NCBI RefSeq assembly: GCF_000373565.1
Contig: NZ_KB891831.1
Location: 249,330 to 313,329 of the forward strand
DNA length: 64,000 bases
DNA from: Streptomyces sp. HmicA12
Lineage (GTDB): Bacteria; Actinomycetota; Actinomycetes; Streptomycetales; Streptomycetaceae
Direction of reading: 5' to 3'
The notes beneath the pieces are model-generated. The model was not told the origin of the DNA. It ran no database searches and saw only the letters and a list, made by a program, of their open reading frames with translations. Positions 34,489 to 42,499 of the stretch are shown piece after piece. The translations under genes were made by a program, and so were the position numbers. Every line of letters begins with the position of its first letter. Position 1 is the first letter of the stretch.

Positions 34489-35541
34489 TCAGCGCGTGGT
34501 CAGAGGCGTCGTCCCGGCCGCGAGCTCGTCCGCCGGGATCTCACCGGAGCCGCGAGCGACGAGGCGGCTTGGCAAGGTCAGTGTCCTTGGGGCGAGGCCC
34601 GGTTCGGCAAGGCGGGTCACTGCCAGGCGTGCGGCCTGCCGGCCGACGTCCTGGGGGTCACGGACGATCGCCGAGATGCCGAGGCCCGCGGACACTTCGG
34701 TCTCGTCCAAGCCGATGAAGGCGAACGGAGCGGCGCCGGCCAGCCGTTCGAGGAGGACGCCGGTGCTGATGCCCAGGTTGAGGGCGAGAACGGCAGTCGG
34801 CGGATGGGGCCGGCGCAGCATGGCCCGCAGCGCGGTACGGGCCTGCTCCGAGGTCGCCAGTTCGCTCACCACGAGTTCCGGGTCCTCCTCGACGGCCCCG
34901 CTGCCGGCCAGGCCGCGGCGGAAGCCTTCGAGTCTGCGGCGCGCCGGAAAGGTGGCACTGCGGCCCGCGAGTGCGGCGATGCGCCGGTGCCCGAGGCCGA
35001 TCAGCCGCTCCGTGGCCTCCTGGACGGCCCCGTCGTCGTCGGTGGTCACCAGGTCGGCCGACAGGCCGGCCGTCGGGCGGCCCACCATGACCACCGGCGT
35101 GCCGAAGGTGTGCTCCGGGGTCAGGTGGTCGCGTGCGTCGCTGTCCGGCATCACCAGTAGCGCACTGACCCGCCGGTCGATCAGGGCGCGAACCACCTCC
35201 GGCTCGCGGGCGGGATCCTCGTCGGTCGAGGCGATGATCATCTGGAGTCCGGCGCGGCGCAGTTCACGCTCGGCGCCGGCGGCGACACCCGCCTGGAAGA
35301 CGTTGGTGAAGCCGCTGGTCACGAGGCCGACCGCGCCGTCGCGCCGACCGTCGCGCAGCCCCTGGGCCATGGGGTTGGGGGTGTAGCCGAGTTCTTTGAC
35401 CGCCGCCATGACACGGTCCCGGGTGGCTTCCTCGACCCGCGGTGAGTGCTGCAGCGTGCGCGTGACGGTGGCCGTGCTCACCCCTGCCGCCCGGGCGACC
35501 TCTCGCAGGGTGACCCTCCGCGCTGCGCGCTCGTCCGGCAT
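34489..35541 (-). CDS. LacI-family repressor of the lyase/transporter operon
   Basis: 350 aa. HTH at about 9-56 (RRVTLREVARAAGVSTATVT) with hinge YTPNPMAQGL, then a sugar-binding-protein-like effector domain containing VVMVGRP and FAFIGLDETEVSAGL. The ATG at 35541 has a strong AGGAGGAG. Divergent from the lyase-transporter genes, with three nearly identical 14-bp operators in between, so repression of both directions is likely. The effector is unknown; the transporter next door suggests a sugar or glycoside. Confidence 0.9.
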   Translation of the reverse strand: MPDERAARRVTLREVARAAGVSTATVTRTLQHSPRVEEATRDRVMAAVKELGYTPNPMAQGLRDGRRDGAVGLVTSGFTNVFQAGVAAGAERELRRAGLQMIIASTDEDPAREPEVVRALIDRRVSALLVMPDSDARDHLTPEHTFGTPVVMVGRPTAGLSADLVTTDDDGAVQEATERLIGLGHRRIAALAGRSATFPARRRLEGFRRGLAGSGAVEEDPELVVSELATSEQARTALRAMLRRPHPPTAVLALNLGISTGVLLERLAGAAPFAFIGLDETEVSAGLGISAIVRDPQDVGRQAARLAVTRLAEPGLAPRTLTLPSRLVARGSGEIPADELAAGTTPLTTR

Positions 35542-35610
35542 GTCTCTCCTCCTGGCGCGGCGGTCGTGCGTCCGCCCGGCCTGGTCACGGTTACCTGCGG
35601 GTGCTCCCAA

Positions 35611-35624
35611 TGTAAACGTTGACA
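35611..35624. promoter_or_regulatory. LacI operator 1 (TGTAAACGTTGACA)
   Basis: First of three operators. It is the exact reverse complement of operator 2 (35653-35666), centre to centre 42 bp apart (four helical turns). Lies 70 bp upstream of the LacI start. Confidence 0.85.
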
Positions 35625-35652
35625 TGGAGGTGCCGGTATCCAATACTCCGCG

Positions 35653-35666
35653 TGTCAACGTTTACA
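35653..35666. promoter_or_regulatory. LacI operator 2 (TGTCAACGTTTACA)
   Basis: Second operator, 20 bp centre to centre from operator 3, about two helical turns, so dimers could bind on the same face of the helix. Confidence 0.85.
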
Positions 35667-35672
35667 TGGCCA

Positions 35673-35686
35673 TGTTGACGTTTACA
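35673..35686. promoter_or_regulatory. LacI operator 3 (TGTTGACGTTTACA)
   Basis: Third operator, differing from operator 2 at two positions (TCA to TTG). Ends 34 bp before the preferred lyase start, a position where repressor would block the promoter or early elongation. Confidence 0.8.
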
Positions 35687-35720
35687 TAACGGCAATGGCG
35701 CCATGGAGGGAGCAGAAATC

Positions 35721-37199
35721 GTGAGTCCCACCCTCACTGAAGCCCGGCTCGGCAGCGGACCCGCCCGGGAGCTCGTCGACCACGTGAACGCCGTCGAGCT
35801 GGACGACGAGACCGCAGCCGTTGCGCACTACGTCCGCATGGACCTCGCCCACACCCTGATGCTCACCCAGGAGGGCATCTTCCGGAAGCAGCAGGGCGCG
35901 GCCATCACCGCGGCCCTGCTCCGGCTGCTCGACACGGATCCGCGGACGCTCCTGGCCGGCGACCCTGCGATCGGCACGCTCGGCCTGCAGATCGAGCGCT
36001 ACCTCGAGGAGCAGTGCGGCCCGTCCGGGCTCGACATTCAGCGGGCGCGCAGCCGGATCGACCAGAAGTCCACCGGCATCCGCCTGGCCGACCGGGAAGC
36101 CCTGCTGCACACCATGGACGCCATGCTGCGCCTCGGCGAGGCACTGCTGGCCGCCGCCGAGCGCCACGACGCGGTCCTCGCCCCCGGCTATACGCATCTT
36201 CAGCACGCCCAACCGACCACGCTGGGCCACTACTTCAACGCCCAGTACTGGCCGGTGTCCCGCGCGCTGGACCGCACGATCCACGCCCTGCGCCGGCTCG
36301 ACGAATGCCCGCTGGGCGGGGCGGCGCACAGCGGCACGTCGTGGCCGATCAACAGAGAGACCACCGCCTCCTACCTCGGCTTCGCCAGGCCCGTGCGCAA
36401 CGCCCGGGACGCCGGGCTGTCCGCACAGGACGGCGGCGCCGAGATCGCGGCCGTGCTCGGCCTGTCCCTGGCCGGTGCGGCCCGCTGCGCGTCCGACCTC
36501 TTCTACTGGTCCAGTTCCGAAGTCGGCCTGGTCCGGCTCTCTTCCGCACTGTGCGGCACGTCGAGCATGATGCCGCAGAAGCGCAACCCCATCGTCCTGG
36601 AGCGGATCCGAGGACTGGCCGGTGAGGCCGCGGGCTGGACCGCGAGCCAGCTGGGCACGCTCCACTCCGCCACGTCCACCGACGCCGACCAGGCCTATGT
36701 CCACAACCGCATCCCCGGGTACTGCCGGGAGAGCGCCGGCGCGTTCGACCTCCTCGCCGAGGCCGTCACGACTCTCGAGGTCGACGCGGAGGCACTGCGC
36801 GCCTCGGCGGGACGCCACTGGTCCACCGCCAGCGCACTCGCCGACGACCTGGTCCGCACCCGCGGGCTGAGCTTCCGGCAGGCCCACGAGACGGTCGCCC
36901 GGTACATCGCCGCACAGGAGACGAACACCTCGGCACAGCCGCGGGATCCGGCGCCCGGAGAGCTGGCCGATTACACCCCCGAGGACCTGGCACGGATCCT
37001 CGACGCGGCCGCCTTCGTGGAGACCCGCACCAGCCAGGGCGGCACATCGGCGGCACGCCGCAAGGAACTGGCCCACGAAGCCGAACTCGACCTGGACCGG
37101 CACCGCCGCACCGGAGCGGATCTGCACGCCAGGGTCGTGGAAGCGGACACCCGTCTCCTGCGCGATGCCGCCGCACTCGCGGCCACACACCACATCTGA
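35721..37199 (+). CDS. Argininosuccinate lyase-like enzyme of the fumarase/aspartase superfamily
   Basis: 492 aa. The superfamily signature SSMMPQKRNP (281-290) holds the catalytic Ser loop, and GYTHLQHAQPTT (156-167) is the second conserved region as in argininosuccinate lyases. It should catalyse anti-elimination that releases fumarate or a similar olefin from an N- or O-succinyl compound. It differs from housekeeping ArgH by its long acidic C-terminal tail, its LacI control and its place beside a sugar-type MFS gene. I chose the GTG at 35721 (GAGGGAG upstream) over an ATG 18 bases earlier. A succinyl-amine, EDDS-like or other catabolic lyase role is possible; the substrate cannot be read from sequence. 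Confidence 0.8.
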   Translation: MSPTLTEARLGSGPARELVDHVNAVELDDETAAVAHYVRMDLAHTLMLTQEGIFRKQQGAAITAALLRLLDTDPRTLLAGDPAIGTLGLQIERYLEEQCGPSGLDIQRARSRIDQKSTGIRLADREALLHTMDAMLRLGEALLAAAERHDAVLAPGYTHLQHAQPTTLGHYFNAQYWPVSRALDRTIHALRRLDECPLGGAAHSGTSWPINRETTASYLGFARPVRNARDAGLSAQDGGAEIAAVLGLSLAGAARCASDLFYWSSSEVGLVRLSSALCGTSSMMPQKRNPIVLERIRGLAGEAAGWTASQLGTLHSATSTDADQAYVHNRIPGYCRESAGAFDLLAEAVTTLEVDAEALRASAGRHWSTASALADDLVRTRGLSFRQAHETVARYIAAQETNTSAQPRDPAPGELADYTPEDLARILDAAAFVETRTSQGGTSAARRKELAHEAELDLDRHRRTGADLHARVVEADTRLLRDAAALAATHHI

Positions 37200-37284
37200 G
37201 CGCCCGCCTCCACACCAGCCGCGCCCCGTCCGTACCCGCAAGGCAAGTCACCCCTGCTCACCCTGACGACAATGGAGTCGCCCC

Positions 37285-38604
37285 ATGACTTCTCCACACG
37301 CCGCCGCTCCGGAAGCGGACGCTCACCAGACGCCCGCCGAGGCCATGCCGGAACGGTCCCTCCGGCTCACCGGCCAGCCGGTCGGCACCACCTTCATCAG
37401 CCTGTACGTCCTGGCCATCATCGGCCTGTGGCTGGCCGTGCTCCCGCCCACCGCGGTCGCCCTGTCACTGCGCGTCGCCGAACTGGACCCCGAGCACAAG
37501 AGCTCCTCCCTGGCCCTGGTCACCGGCGTGGGCGCGATCTTCGCCCTGGTGGCCAACCCCGTCTGCGGAAGGCTCAGCGACGCGTCGGCCTCGCGCTTCG
37601 GACGGCGCCGGCCATTCATGGTCGGCGGCATCCTGCTCGCCACCCTCGCCCTGGTCGTGGTCGGCACCGCGCCGAACATCCCCACCATGCTGGCGGGTTG
37701 GTGCGTCCTGCAGATCGGTGTCAATGCCGCCCTCGCCGCGCTGATCGCGGTGCTGCCCGACCGCATTCCCGAACACCGGCGCGGCCGCGTCTCCGGGCTG
37801 ATGGGCATGACCAACCAGGTGGCCACGGTCGCCGGCACGTTCCTGATCCAGCTCACCGGCACGCACGGCCTGGGAATGTTCCTGGTCCCGGCCCTCATCG
37901 GCGTCGTCCTGGTAGTGGTCTTCGCCTGCCACCTGCGCGAGGTGCCGCAGAGCCGCGCGGAACGCCGAGCGCTGTCCTGGGCGGACATCCCGCGCAGCAT
38001 GTGGATCAACCCCCTGCGTCACACCGACTTCGCCTGGGCGTTCCTCAGCCGCTTTTTGGTGTGGACCGGCAAGGCGTTCCTGCTGACGTACAAGACGTAC
38101 TTCCTGATGGACCATCTGGGATACGACGCCGACGACGCGGCGCGCATCCTGAGCTGGACGATGCTGCTGCTGGCCATCGCCATCGTGGTGGGCAGCAATG
38201 TCGCCGGCTGGCTGTCCGACCTGCTGGGGCGCCGCAAGGTCTTCATCGGCGTCGCGGCACTGCTGTTCGCCGCCGGCATGGTCGTCATCGCCTTCAGCAA
38301 CTCGGTGACCGGCTTCCTCGTCGGTGTGGGCGTCTCCGGGATCGGACAGGGCGTCTACGTCGGTATCGACTACGCCCTGGTCGCCTCCGTCCTCCCGGAC
38401 AGCAAGAGCGAAGCCGCCAAGGGGATGGGCTTGTTCAACATCGCCAATGCTCTGCCGCAGAGCGTCGCCCCGGCCGTCGCTCCCGTCTTCCTCGCCATCG
38501 GAGGAGCGGGCGGTGAGGACAACTACACGGCGCTGTATCTGGCTGCCGCGGCCTTCGCCCTCCTCGGGGCCTTCGCCGTCCGATTCGTCCGTGGCGCCCG
38601 GTGA
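37285..38604 (+). CDS. MFS transporter of the SLC45/sucrose-type (GPH-like) group
   Basis: 439 aa with 12 hydrophobic helices. The loop after helix 2 reads GRLSDASASRFGRRRPFM, matching the RxGRRRPF motif of sucrose-type and GPH sugar:cation symporters, and a second loop has SDLLGRRKVF. N-terminal ~30 residues are cytosolic and charged. ATG 37285 has GGAG upstream. Lies 85 bp after the lyase and is probably co-transcribed with it under LacI control. Likely brings in a sugar or glycoside-like molecule that is then split by the lyase; inferred from context. Confidence 0.85.
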   Translation: MTSPHAAAPEADAHQTPAEAMPERSLRLTGQPVGTTFISLYVLAIIGLWLAVLPPTAVALSLRVAELDPEHKSSSLALVTGVGAIFALVANPVCGRLSDASASRFGRRRPFMVGGILLATLALVVVGTAPNIPTMLAGWCVLQIGVNAALAALIAVLPDRIPEHRRGRVSGLMGMTNQVATVAGTFLIQLTGTHGLGMFLVPALIGVVLVVVFACHLREVPQSRAERRALSWADIPRSMWINPLRHTDFAWAFLSRFLVWTGKAFLLTYKTYFLMDHLGYDADDAARILSWTMLLLAIAIVVGSNVAGWLSDLLGRRKVFIGVAALLFAAGMVVIAFSNSVTGFLVGVGVSGIGQGVYVGIDYALVASVLPDSKSEAAKGMGLFNIANALPQSVAPAVAPVFLAIGGAGGEDNYTALYLAAAAFALLGAFAVRFVRGAR

Positions 38605-38775
38605 ACTCTTCGATGTGCTGCGGAAACCTGGCGATCGCCCGGTGGCATCTGCCGGCGGGTGTGGCACCCGCGACGAAAGCGAAACCGATCATTCCGCTGG
38701 AGAACGTCGTCCCGCCGAGACCGACCACCTTGGTGGTGCAAACTTCCATGGGTGTGGTTCGCGCTATGGGAGCCG
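38605..38775. other. Gap after the transporter, possible gene debris
   Basis: Contains a 7-bp hairpin GCGGGTG/CACCCGC at 38655-38671 that may end the operon. On the minus strand from about 38753 an ATG opens MEVCTTKVVGLGGTT, a start resembling NADPH-dependent FMN reductases, but the similarity stops after about 15 residues. Probably a degraded fragment. Confidence 0.25.
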
Positions 38776-39165
38776 TCAGACGTGCCAGTCCAGCTGTGGT
38801 TCGGGGATTCCGATGGAGCGCCCGTGTGCCTGTGCTGCTTGGCGGCCTTCGACTTGACCGCGTGGGTATCGAAAGGTCTTGCTGCTGAAGACCACGAACG
38901 TCTCTCCAGGGGTGTGGAAGTCGACGTACCAGCCGCCCGTCGGAGCGAGGCAGGTGGCCAGGTCTTGGGCAAGACGTTCGGCGTCGGCCACCGGGGCGGT
39001 GAAGTACAGGAGAGTCCATTGCCGTGACTGGTCACCGGACGCGGTGGCCACTTCGATCCGCGCAATCTTGCTGACCTGCAGTGGGATCCCGCTCAGCTCG
39101 GCTCCCACGCGCAGACTCTCGGCGATAAGTACACCCTCAAGCACCCGGTACGGGCCAAGATCCAC
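38776..39165 (-). CDS. Conserved hypothetical protein with disrupted 5' end
   Basis: About 129 aa with the core PYRVLEGVLIAESLRVGAEL, then GGWYVDFHTPGETFVVFSSK and a closing PEPQLDWHV. I recognise the general type of small actinomycete protein but know no function. The only available start, GTG 39165, lies inside the IS5 remnant, and the first four residues come from IS DNA. The original start was therefore probably lost when the IS arrived. Expression is doubtful: the site before this GTG is weak. Confidence 0.5.
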   Translation of the reverse strand: MDLGPYRVLEGVLIAESLRVGAELSGIPLQVSKIARIEVATASGDQSRQWTLLYFTAPVADAERLAQDLATCLAPTGGWYVDFHTPGETFVVFSSKTFRYPRGQVEGRQAAQAHGRSIGIPEPQLDWHV

Positions 39166-39712
39166 CGCCTGGTCCTGGACGAACTCGGCGCCCAGGGAGG
39201 GCTGGACTGGTCGCGGTGTGCGATCGACTCCGTCGGTGTCCGGGCCCTCAAAGGGGGCTGCTGACGGGACCGAATCCGACCGACCGCGGCAAGAGGGGAT
39301 CGAAAATCCACCTCATCGTCGACCGGCAGGGCCTGCCCCTGTCGATCGGCATCTCCGCAGCCACCTCCACGACAGCCAGGCCCTCATCCCACTGGTCCGT
39401 GGCATCCCGCCCATCCGCTCCCGTCGCGGCCCGCGACGCAGACGGCCGGGGAAACTGCACGGAGACAAGGGCTACGACTACCGCCGCCTGCGGCGATGGC
39501 TGGCATCCCGCGGCATCCGGCACCGCCTCGCCCGCAAGGGCATCGAGTCGTCCCAGCACCTGGGACGACACCGCTGGGTCGTGGAGCGGACCGTGTCCTG
39601 GCTGTCCGGCTGCCGACGCCTGCACCGCCGCAACGAGCGCGAGCCAGAACACTTCCTGGCCCTCACTGCCATCGCCGCACCTCTCATATGTCACCGCGGA
39701 CCGGCCAAGTGA
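39148..39712 (+). pseudogene. IS5-family transposase remnant with two frameshifts
   Basis: Three consecutive frames give parts of one transposase. The first is AKIHRLVLDELGAQGGLDWS through RALKGGC and a stop. The second runs LLTGPNPTDRGKRGSKIHLI to SIGISAA. The third runs LHDSQALIPLVRGIPPIRSR to the final LICHRGPAK and TGA at 39710-39712. One missing base near 39258 (GGGGGCTG for GGGGGCCTG) and one missing A near 39363 explain both shifts. The N-terminal third is absent; IS similarity begins abruptly near 39148. Acidic catalytic residue regions CAIDSV and HGDKGYDY and the WVVERTVSWL helix remain. A dead element that marks past insertion. Confidence 0.8.
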
Positions 39713-39987
39713 AATGGCGTCTCAGGCACGGTCCGCCGTCACCGGGAGGCAGCCGACGCCGCCCTCGACGTGCGCCACTGTCCGTCCGCAAGCCGTCGAA
39801 AGCGGCGCGGAGGACTCACGGCCTGCGGTAGGCCGACCCTGAGCGGGCAGTGCACCGTTCTGAGCACCTGCGCAACCTGCGCGGACCGACCGACTTCACC
39901 ATCACCTGCTCATGCCGCGCGAGCGTCACGGCCCCGGCCGATGGCGACCTGTCGGTGAACTCACAGCCCGCCGCGGACCTCGACTTT
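39713..39987. other. Gap right of the IS remnant
   Basis: About 275 bp with short open frames on both strands but no ribosome site or recognisable protein. Possibly further debris of the insertion. I identified no clear inverted repeat of the IS end. Confidence 0.4.
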
Positions 39988-40007
39988 CTTACTTACTGGT
40001 AAGTAAG
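39988..40007. promoter_or_regulatory. TetR-type palindromic operator
   Basis: Perfect 9-bp arms CTTACTTAC (39988-39996) and GTAAGTAAG (39999-40007) around TG. AT-rich palindromes of this TTACTTAC...GTAAGTAA type are typical targets of TetR-family repressors. It lies 48 bp before the DoxX-like gene. No TetR gene is in this window, so the regulator is encoded elsewhere. Confidence 0.75.
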
Positions 40008-40055
40008 ATCGCCCCTCGTTCGCCGACTTGTCGCCGACTCTCCCTGGAGGACCCG

Positions 40056-40424
40056 TTGCGCCGCGCACGTTCTCACCAGCTCCTCGCCGGACTGCTCGCC
40101 GGGGCGGGGGTCACGCATGTCCTGCTGCCGAAGCCGTTCGACGCGATGGTGCCGCGCTCGCTTCCGGGTTCGCCGCGCGCCTGGACCTACGCGAGCGCCG
40201 CCGTGGAGCTGGCGCTCGCGGCGGGGGTCGCACTGCCGCGGACCCGGGCCCGCGCGGCCAACGCCACGGCCGCGTTCTTCGTCGCCGTCGTGCCCGCCAA
40301 CATCAAGATGGCCGCGGACTGGAACGACAAGCCCGCCCCGCTCAGGAACGCGGCCCTGGCCCGGGTGCCGCTCCAGGTCCCACTGGTCCTGTGGGCACGC
40401 AAGGTCGGGCGGGACGCCGCCTGA
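40056..40424 (+). CDS. DoxX-family small membrane protein
   Basis: 122 aa with four hydrophobic segments: LLAGLLAGAGVTHVLL, the stretch from TYASAAVELALAAGVAL, AAFFVAVVPANIKMAADW and VPLQVPLVLWA. The LPKPFDAMVP and NIKMAADWND segments fit DoxX-like proteins, which are linked to membrane redox or thiosulfate:quinone oxidation in some organisms. The TTG at 40056 follows GGAGG. Downstream of a TetR-type palindrome. Role unknown. Confidence 0.75.
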   Translation: MRRARSHQLLAGLLAGAGVTHVLLPKPFDAMVPRSLPGSPRAWTYASAAVELALAAGVALPRTRARAANATAAFFVAVVPANIKMAADWNDKPAPLRNAALARVPLQVPLVLWARKVGRDAA

Positions 40425-40428
40425 CGAC

Positions 40429-41541
40429 TCAGGCCCCGTCCTCGGTGCCGGGCGCTTCCGCCCAGCGGCGCAGCGTCTGGTCCCGCTCGTCGTACGTGAT
40501 CCAGGTGCCGTCCCCCAAGGCGCGTGCGTAGCCCTGGTTCGGGCCGGTGGGATAGCCGACCGGGCCGCGGAGGCGCAGGGTGGCGGCGTCGAGGAGCCAG
40601 TGGCGGGCCCGGTCGGAACCGTCGGCCGACTCGACCGTGGACGCGATGACGGTTCCGGCGTCGACGAACCCGGCGAAGTAGTCCCAGTAAAGGTCGTCCT
40701 CCTCGTACCCGTCCGTGCTGTCCGCGCCGTTCTCGCTCTCCGGCGCCGACGGTTCCGCCTCGGCCAGGACCGTCCCGTCCAGGGCGTGCAGCCGAAGGTC
40801 CGAGCCGTAGTGCTGGATCGTCAGGAAGCCGGGGTGCGCCTCGTGGACGTCGGCCAGGATGCGGTCCATGTCCTCGTTCACGTCCCAGGCGGTGAGCTTC
40901 TCCCCGTCCCAGCGGGCCCAGTGGAGGAGGATTCCGTCCTGGCCCAAGCCGATGCACAGGCCCATGTGCCGGCCGTCGGGGTGGGCGAGTTGATGTGAGC
41001 CGGCGGCCGCGCTGTCCAGGGCGAGCCGGGCCAGCTCGTGGCCGTCACGGGCGTCGAGGACGAGCCAGGCCTCCTGCCGCACGGCCTTGTCGGAACCGAG
41101 CGCCACATGGGCCCAGACAAGCCGGCCGTCGTCGGATATCCGGCAGGAGCCGTGCTCCAGGCCGTCGCACACCTGCTGGTCGTCGCCGGTGTGCGGATGG
41201 CCGAGGAGCGACCCCCAGCAGCCGTGCCGGTGCTCCCACAGCGTCTCGCCGCTCGCGCTCACCGCGCGGACCGCCCGCTGGCCGGAGAACACCGCGAACG
41301 AACCGTCGGGGCTCACCGAGTCCACGCCTCTGTCCCAGGAGGGCCAGGGCAGCGGGAAGACGGCGCTCGGGGCGCTCTCACCGGCGAAGAGGTCTTCCAG
41401 GGCGTGGACCTCCAGCTCGTGCCCGTTGCGCAGCAGGGCGCAGGGGGCCAGTGCGGCGGTTCTCTCGAACGGAGCGCCGTTGATCAGTGCGACGCCGCCC
41501 GGCAGCCTTGCCGAGGCACGGAGTTGTGCGGTGATCGACAT
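40429..41541 (-). CDS. Hypothetical protein, WD40/beta-propeller-like
   Basis: 370 aa, no signal peptide or membrane helix. Repeating beta-strand units with Trp/Asp, such as SVSPDGSFAVFSG, RISDDGRLVWAHV and DLRLHALDGTVLAEAE, suggest a beta-propeller. An acidic insert (GYEEDDLYWDYF) lies near 280. The ATG at 41541 gives a protein starting MSITAQLRASARLPGG; GGGGAG lies somewhat far upstream. Divergent from the BrkB-like gene across a region with a TCRCC-N7-GGTGR inverted repeat. Function unknown. Confidence 0.7.
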   Translation of the reverse strand: MSITAQLRASARLPGGVALINGAPFERTAALAPCALLRNGHELEVHALEDLFAGESAPSAVFPLPWPSWDRGVDSVSPDGSFAVFSGQRAVRAVSASGETLWEHRHGCWGSLLGHPHTGDDQQVCDGLEHGSCRISDDGRLVWAHVALGSDKAVRQEAWLVLDARDGHELARLALDSAAAGSHQLAHPDGRHMGLCIGLGQDGILLHWARWDGEKLTAWDVNEDMDRILADVHEAHPGFLTIQHYGSDLRLHALDGTVLAEAEPSAPESENGADSTDGYEEDDLYWDYFAGFVDAGTVIASTVESADGSDRARHWLLDAATLRLRGPVGYPTGPNQGYARALGDGTWITYDERDQTLRRWAEAPGTEDGA

Positions 41542-41593
41542 GGGTTGAAGGTAACTCCCCGCACCGACAACGCCTCTGGCCGAGCGCGCCACG

Positions 41594-41610
41594 TCGCCCG
41601 TCCCGGGTGG
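41594..41610. promoter_or_regulatory. Shared inverted repeat, copy 1 (TCGCC-N7-GGTGG)
   Basis: Two substitutions from the TCACC-N7-GGTGA consensus found repeatedly to the right. Lies 67 bp before the BrkB-like gene and 52 bp before the divergent propeller gene. Confidence 0.5.
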
Positions 41611-41677
41611 CGCGAAGGTGCTCGGCGTGTCGCACGGTGCTCGGCAGGAGTGCGACCTGCCACGAGAGGACACCGTC

Positions 41678-42499
41678 ATGGCGATCGTCGAGGCCGCCCG
41701 GTCCTTCGTGGCCCGCAGCACCCACCAGCTGATCCGGGTCACCGTGCTCGACATGGCGACCCGGCTCGCCGCCCAGGCGTTCCTGGCCGCGCTGCCGATG
41801 CTGATCGCCGTCGCCTCGTTCTGCCCGCCGCCGGTGCGGCGCGAGATCCGGCAGTCGCTGCGCGTCCTGGTGGGGTCGGGAGGTCCCGTGGTGGCGGACG
41901 TCAGTGCGTTGACGAACGGCGACGACAGCTCCCTGCACAACTGGGGTGCGACGGGCGTCCTGGTGGCCCTGGTGTCGGCGACCTCGTTCACCCGGGCCCT
42001 GCAGCGGATGTGCGAGCGCGCCTGGGAACTGCCGCGCGCCAGTGTGCGGTTGGTGGCGTGGCGCTGGGCGGCGTGGCTGCTGGTGTGGATCGTGATGCTG
42101 GTGCTCCAGGGCGTCCTGCACCGGGCGTTCGGGGTGGGGCCCGCGCTCGGGGTGCCGTTGCAGGCGGTGGCCGCGGTGCTGATGTGGTGGTGGACGCAGC
42201 ATCTGCTGCTGGTCGGGCGGGTCCCGTGGCCGCCGCTGCTGCCCGGCGCGGTGCTGACCGGTGGCGGCGCGGTCGCGTTCGGCGTCGCGTCCGGGCTGTG
42301 GCTGCCGCGGGCGCTGCGGATGAGCGAGCAGCGGTACGGGGCGCTCGGCTCGGTGTTCACCGTGCTGTCGTGGCTGATCGTCTACTTCACCGTGGTGGTG
42401 AGCGGCGTCGCGATCGGCCGGGTCCTGGCGCAGGAGGAGTTCCTGCGCCGGTGGCTCGGTGACGCCGCACCGGCCCGGGAGACACCCGGGTCACCCTGA
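41678..42499 (+). CDS. YihY/BrkB-family inner membrane protein
   Basis: 273 aa with about six hydrophobic helices. The family pattern is seen in LPMLIAVASF, the helix ending in SATSFTRALQRMCERAWELP and the C-terminal GSVFTVLSWLIVYFTVVVSG. YihY proteins (once mis-called RNase BN) have no confirmed function. ATG 41678 follows GAGAGGA. Overlaps the convergent DUF2252 gene by 9 bp. Confidence 0.85.
   Translation: MAIVEAARSFVARSTHQLIRVTVLDMATRLAAQAFLAALPMLIAVASFCPPPVRREIRQSLRVLVGSGGPVVADVSALTNGDDSSLHNWGATGVLVALVSATSFTRALQRMCERAWELPRASVRLVAWRWAAWLLVWIVMLVLQGVLHRAFGVGPALGVPLQAVAAVLMWWWTQHLLLVGRVPWPPLLPGAVLTGGGAVAFGVASGLWLPRALRMSEQRYGALGSVFTVLSWLIVYFTVVVSGVAIGRVLAQEEFLRRWLGDAAPARETPGSP

Noticed and set aside
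35703..35720. ATG at 35703 as the lyase start
   Set aside because: It has no ribosome site upstream, while GAGGGAG lies between it and the GTG at 35721.
38724..38737. ACCACC-TT-GGTGGT palindrome as an operator
   Set aside because: It coincides with codons of the possible FMN-reductase fragment (Thr-Thr-Lys-Val-Val) and has no gene close downstream.
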